Assembly: GCF_001418225.1 (NCBI RefSeq)
Contig: NZ_LIPT01000002.1
Coordinates: 310,001-374,000, forward strand
Origin: Pannonibacter indicus
Lineage (GTDB): Bacteria; Pseudomonadota; Alphaproteobacteria; Rhizobiales; Stappiaceae
Direction: 5' to 3'
Length of the DNA stretch: 64,000 bases
Of the stretch, positions 63,412-64,000 are shown piece by piece (the stretch's first letter is position 1; every line of letters starts with the position of its first letter). The notes beneath the pieces are model-generated. The model was not told the DNA's origin. It did not search any database and saw nothing but the letters and a program-made list of their open reading frames with translations. A program made the translations under genes and the position numbers.

Positions 63412-64000
63412 TTGTCTGCCAAACCGCGTGTTTCAGTCGTGCTGCCAGTTTATAATGGCGCAAATCTGGTTCGGGATGCAATAAAATCAGTCCTTGACCA
63501 GAGCATGACTGATTTTGAAATTATCGTTCTCGACGATGGCTCTACGGATGAAACGTGGGAGATAATCAAAAGCTATTCTGATCCGAGGGTCAAGGCATTC
63601 AGGCATAGTAATATTGGGCTTCCGGCAACCCTGAATAAGGGGATCGCTCTTGCAGAGGCGCCATATATTGCAAGAATGGATCATGATGATCTCATGCTGC
63701 CGTCTCGTCTTGAGAAGCAATTTAATTTTCTAGAAAACAACCCCGGTGTTGCCATGGTTGGGACCTGGGCTCACATATATGAAGGTTCTTTTCCCTCTGA
63801 CCGGTATCACAGACACCCTTATTCTTCGGCTGCAATCAAACTTCATCTTCTCTTTGATAATCCATTCGTCCACTCATCTGTGATGATACGGAAAGAAGTT
63901 TTGAATGATTTGGGGTGCTACACTGAGGATTCAGGGAGATTGCCCCCTGAAGACTACGAGCTTTGGTCAAGGATTGCAAAAAAATACGAAGTGGCAAATA
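63412..64000 (+). CDS. Family 2 glycosyltransferase, partial
   Basis: Open from TTG 63412 (AAGGAG nine bases upstream) to the window end, about 196 residues. VSVVLPVYNGANLVRDAI, IIVLDDGSTDETW, ARMDHDDLMLP (DxD) and PPEDYELWSRI (the catalytic ED motif) identify a GT2 enzyme of polysaccharide synthesis. The low GC continues. The C-terminus lies outside the window. Confidence 0.88.
   Translation, partial: MSAKPRVSVVLPVYNGANLVRDAIKSVLDQSMTDFEIIVLDDGSTDETWEIIKSYSDPRVKAFRHSNIGLPATLNKGIALAEAPYIARMDHDDLMLPSRLEKQFNFLENNPGVAMVGTWAHIYEGSFPSDRYHRHPYSSAAIKLHLLFDNPFVHSSVMIRKEVLNDLGCYTEDSGRLPPEDYELWSRIAKKYEVAN

Overview
The window looks like a chromosomal segment of a GC-rich alphaproteobacterium, most likely of the order Hyphomicrobiales (Rhizobiales). 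Several things point there. The histidine locus runs hisB-DUF2628-hisH-hisA-hisF-hisE-coaA. There is a PhyR/NepR/EcfG general stress response locus, an ActS/ActR redox pair, an OlsB ornithine-lipid acyltransferase, and two operators of the RirA type (TGA-N9-TCA). Genus-level placement cannot be made from what is visible. No rRNA, tRNA, CRISPR array or intact insertion sequence was seen.

Layout. (1) 1-1461: end of a thiamine operon (thiS tail, thiG, thiE). (2) 1483-9546: a stress-response block. It holds two HWE-type sensor kinases, a DUF1328 membrane peptide, phyR divergent from nepR-ecfG, a YegS-like lipid kinase, and a PRC-barrel/ElaB-like/YqjE-like envelope set. Promoter words of the EcfG type (GGAAC-N16-CGTT or close variants) stand before phyR, nepR-ecfG, the DUF1328-kinase pair and the PRC-barrel gene, so the block appears to be one wired regulon. 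(3) 9771-21907: a complete hydroxamate/citrate siderophore system of aerobactin type: exporter, lysine N6-hydroxylase, two NIS synthetases, acetyltransferase, TonB-dependent receptor, RhtX/FptX-like importer and siderophore-interacting reductase. RirA-like operators precede the biosynthetic operon and the receptor. (4) 22105-33489: housekeeping genes (cysK, dut, a LigB-type dioxygenase, pyrF, the his operon, coaA). The his operon is interrupted by a frameshifted DUF3800 gene. A secreted protein with VHL-beta-like and MliC-like domains follows. (5) 33734-41087: actR, actS, secB, a moeB/thiF-like gene, hrcA, rph, rdgB, hemW. (6) 41088-42127: a lower-GC island with strong inverted repeats and one small HTH gene. 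(7) 42128-54668: intracellular PHA depolymerase fused to a helix-hairpin-helix domain, DUF2852, a YgjP-like protease, PBP1A, olsB, a hybrid kinase, an AraC-Ogt fusion, and a class V aminotransferase divergent from an Lrp-type regulator. (8) 54694-64000: a surface polysaccharide locus: asnB-like amidotransferase, gmd, a ColC/Fcl-like epimerase-reductase, a ColD-like dehydratase, Wzm/Wzt exporter, and glycosyltransferases. GC drops inside wzt and stays low to the end of the window.

How the parts work together. The gmd-ColC-ColD trio suggests GDP-L-colitose (or a close 3,6-dideoxyhexose) made for an ABC-exported O-polysaccharide. The siderophore block is self-contained for synthesis, export, uptake and iron release. 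The stress block places a sensor kinase, the PhyR switch and envelope-protection genes under the same sigma factor.
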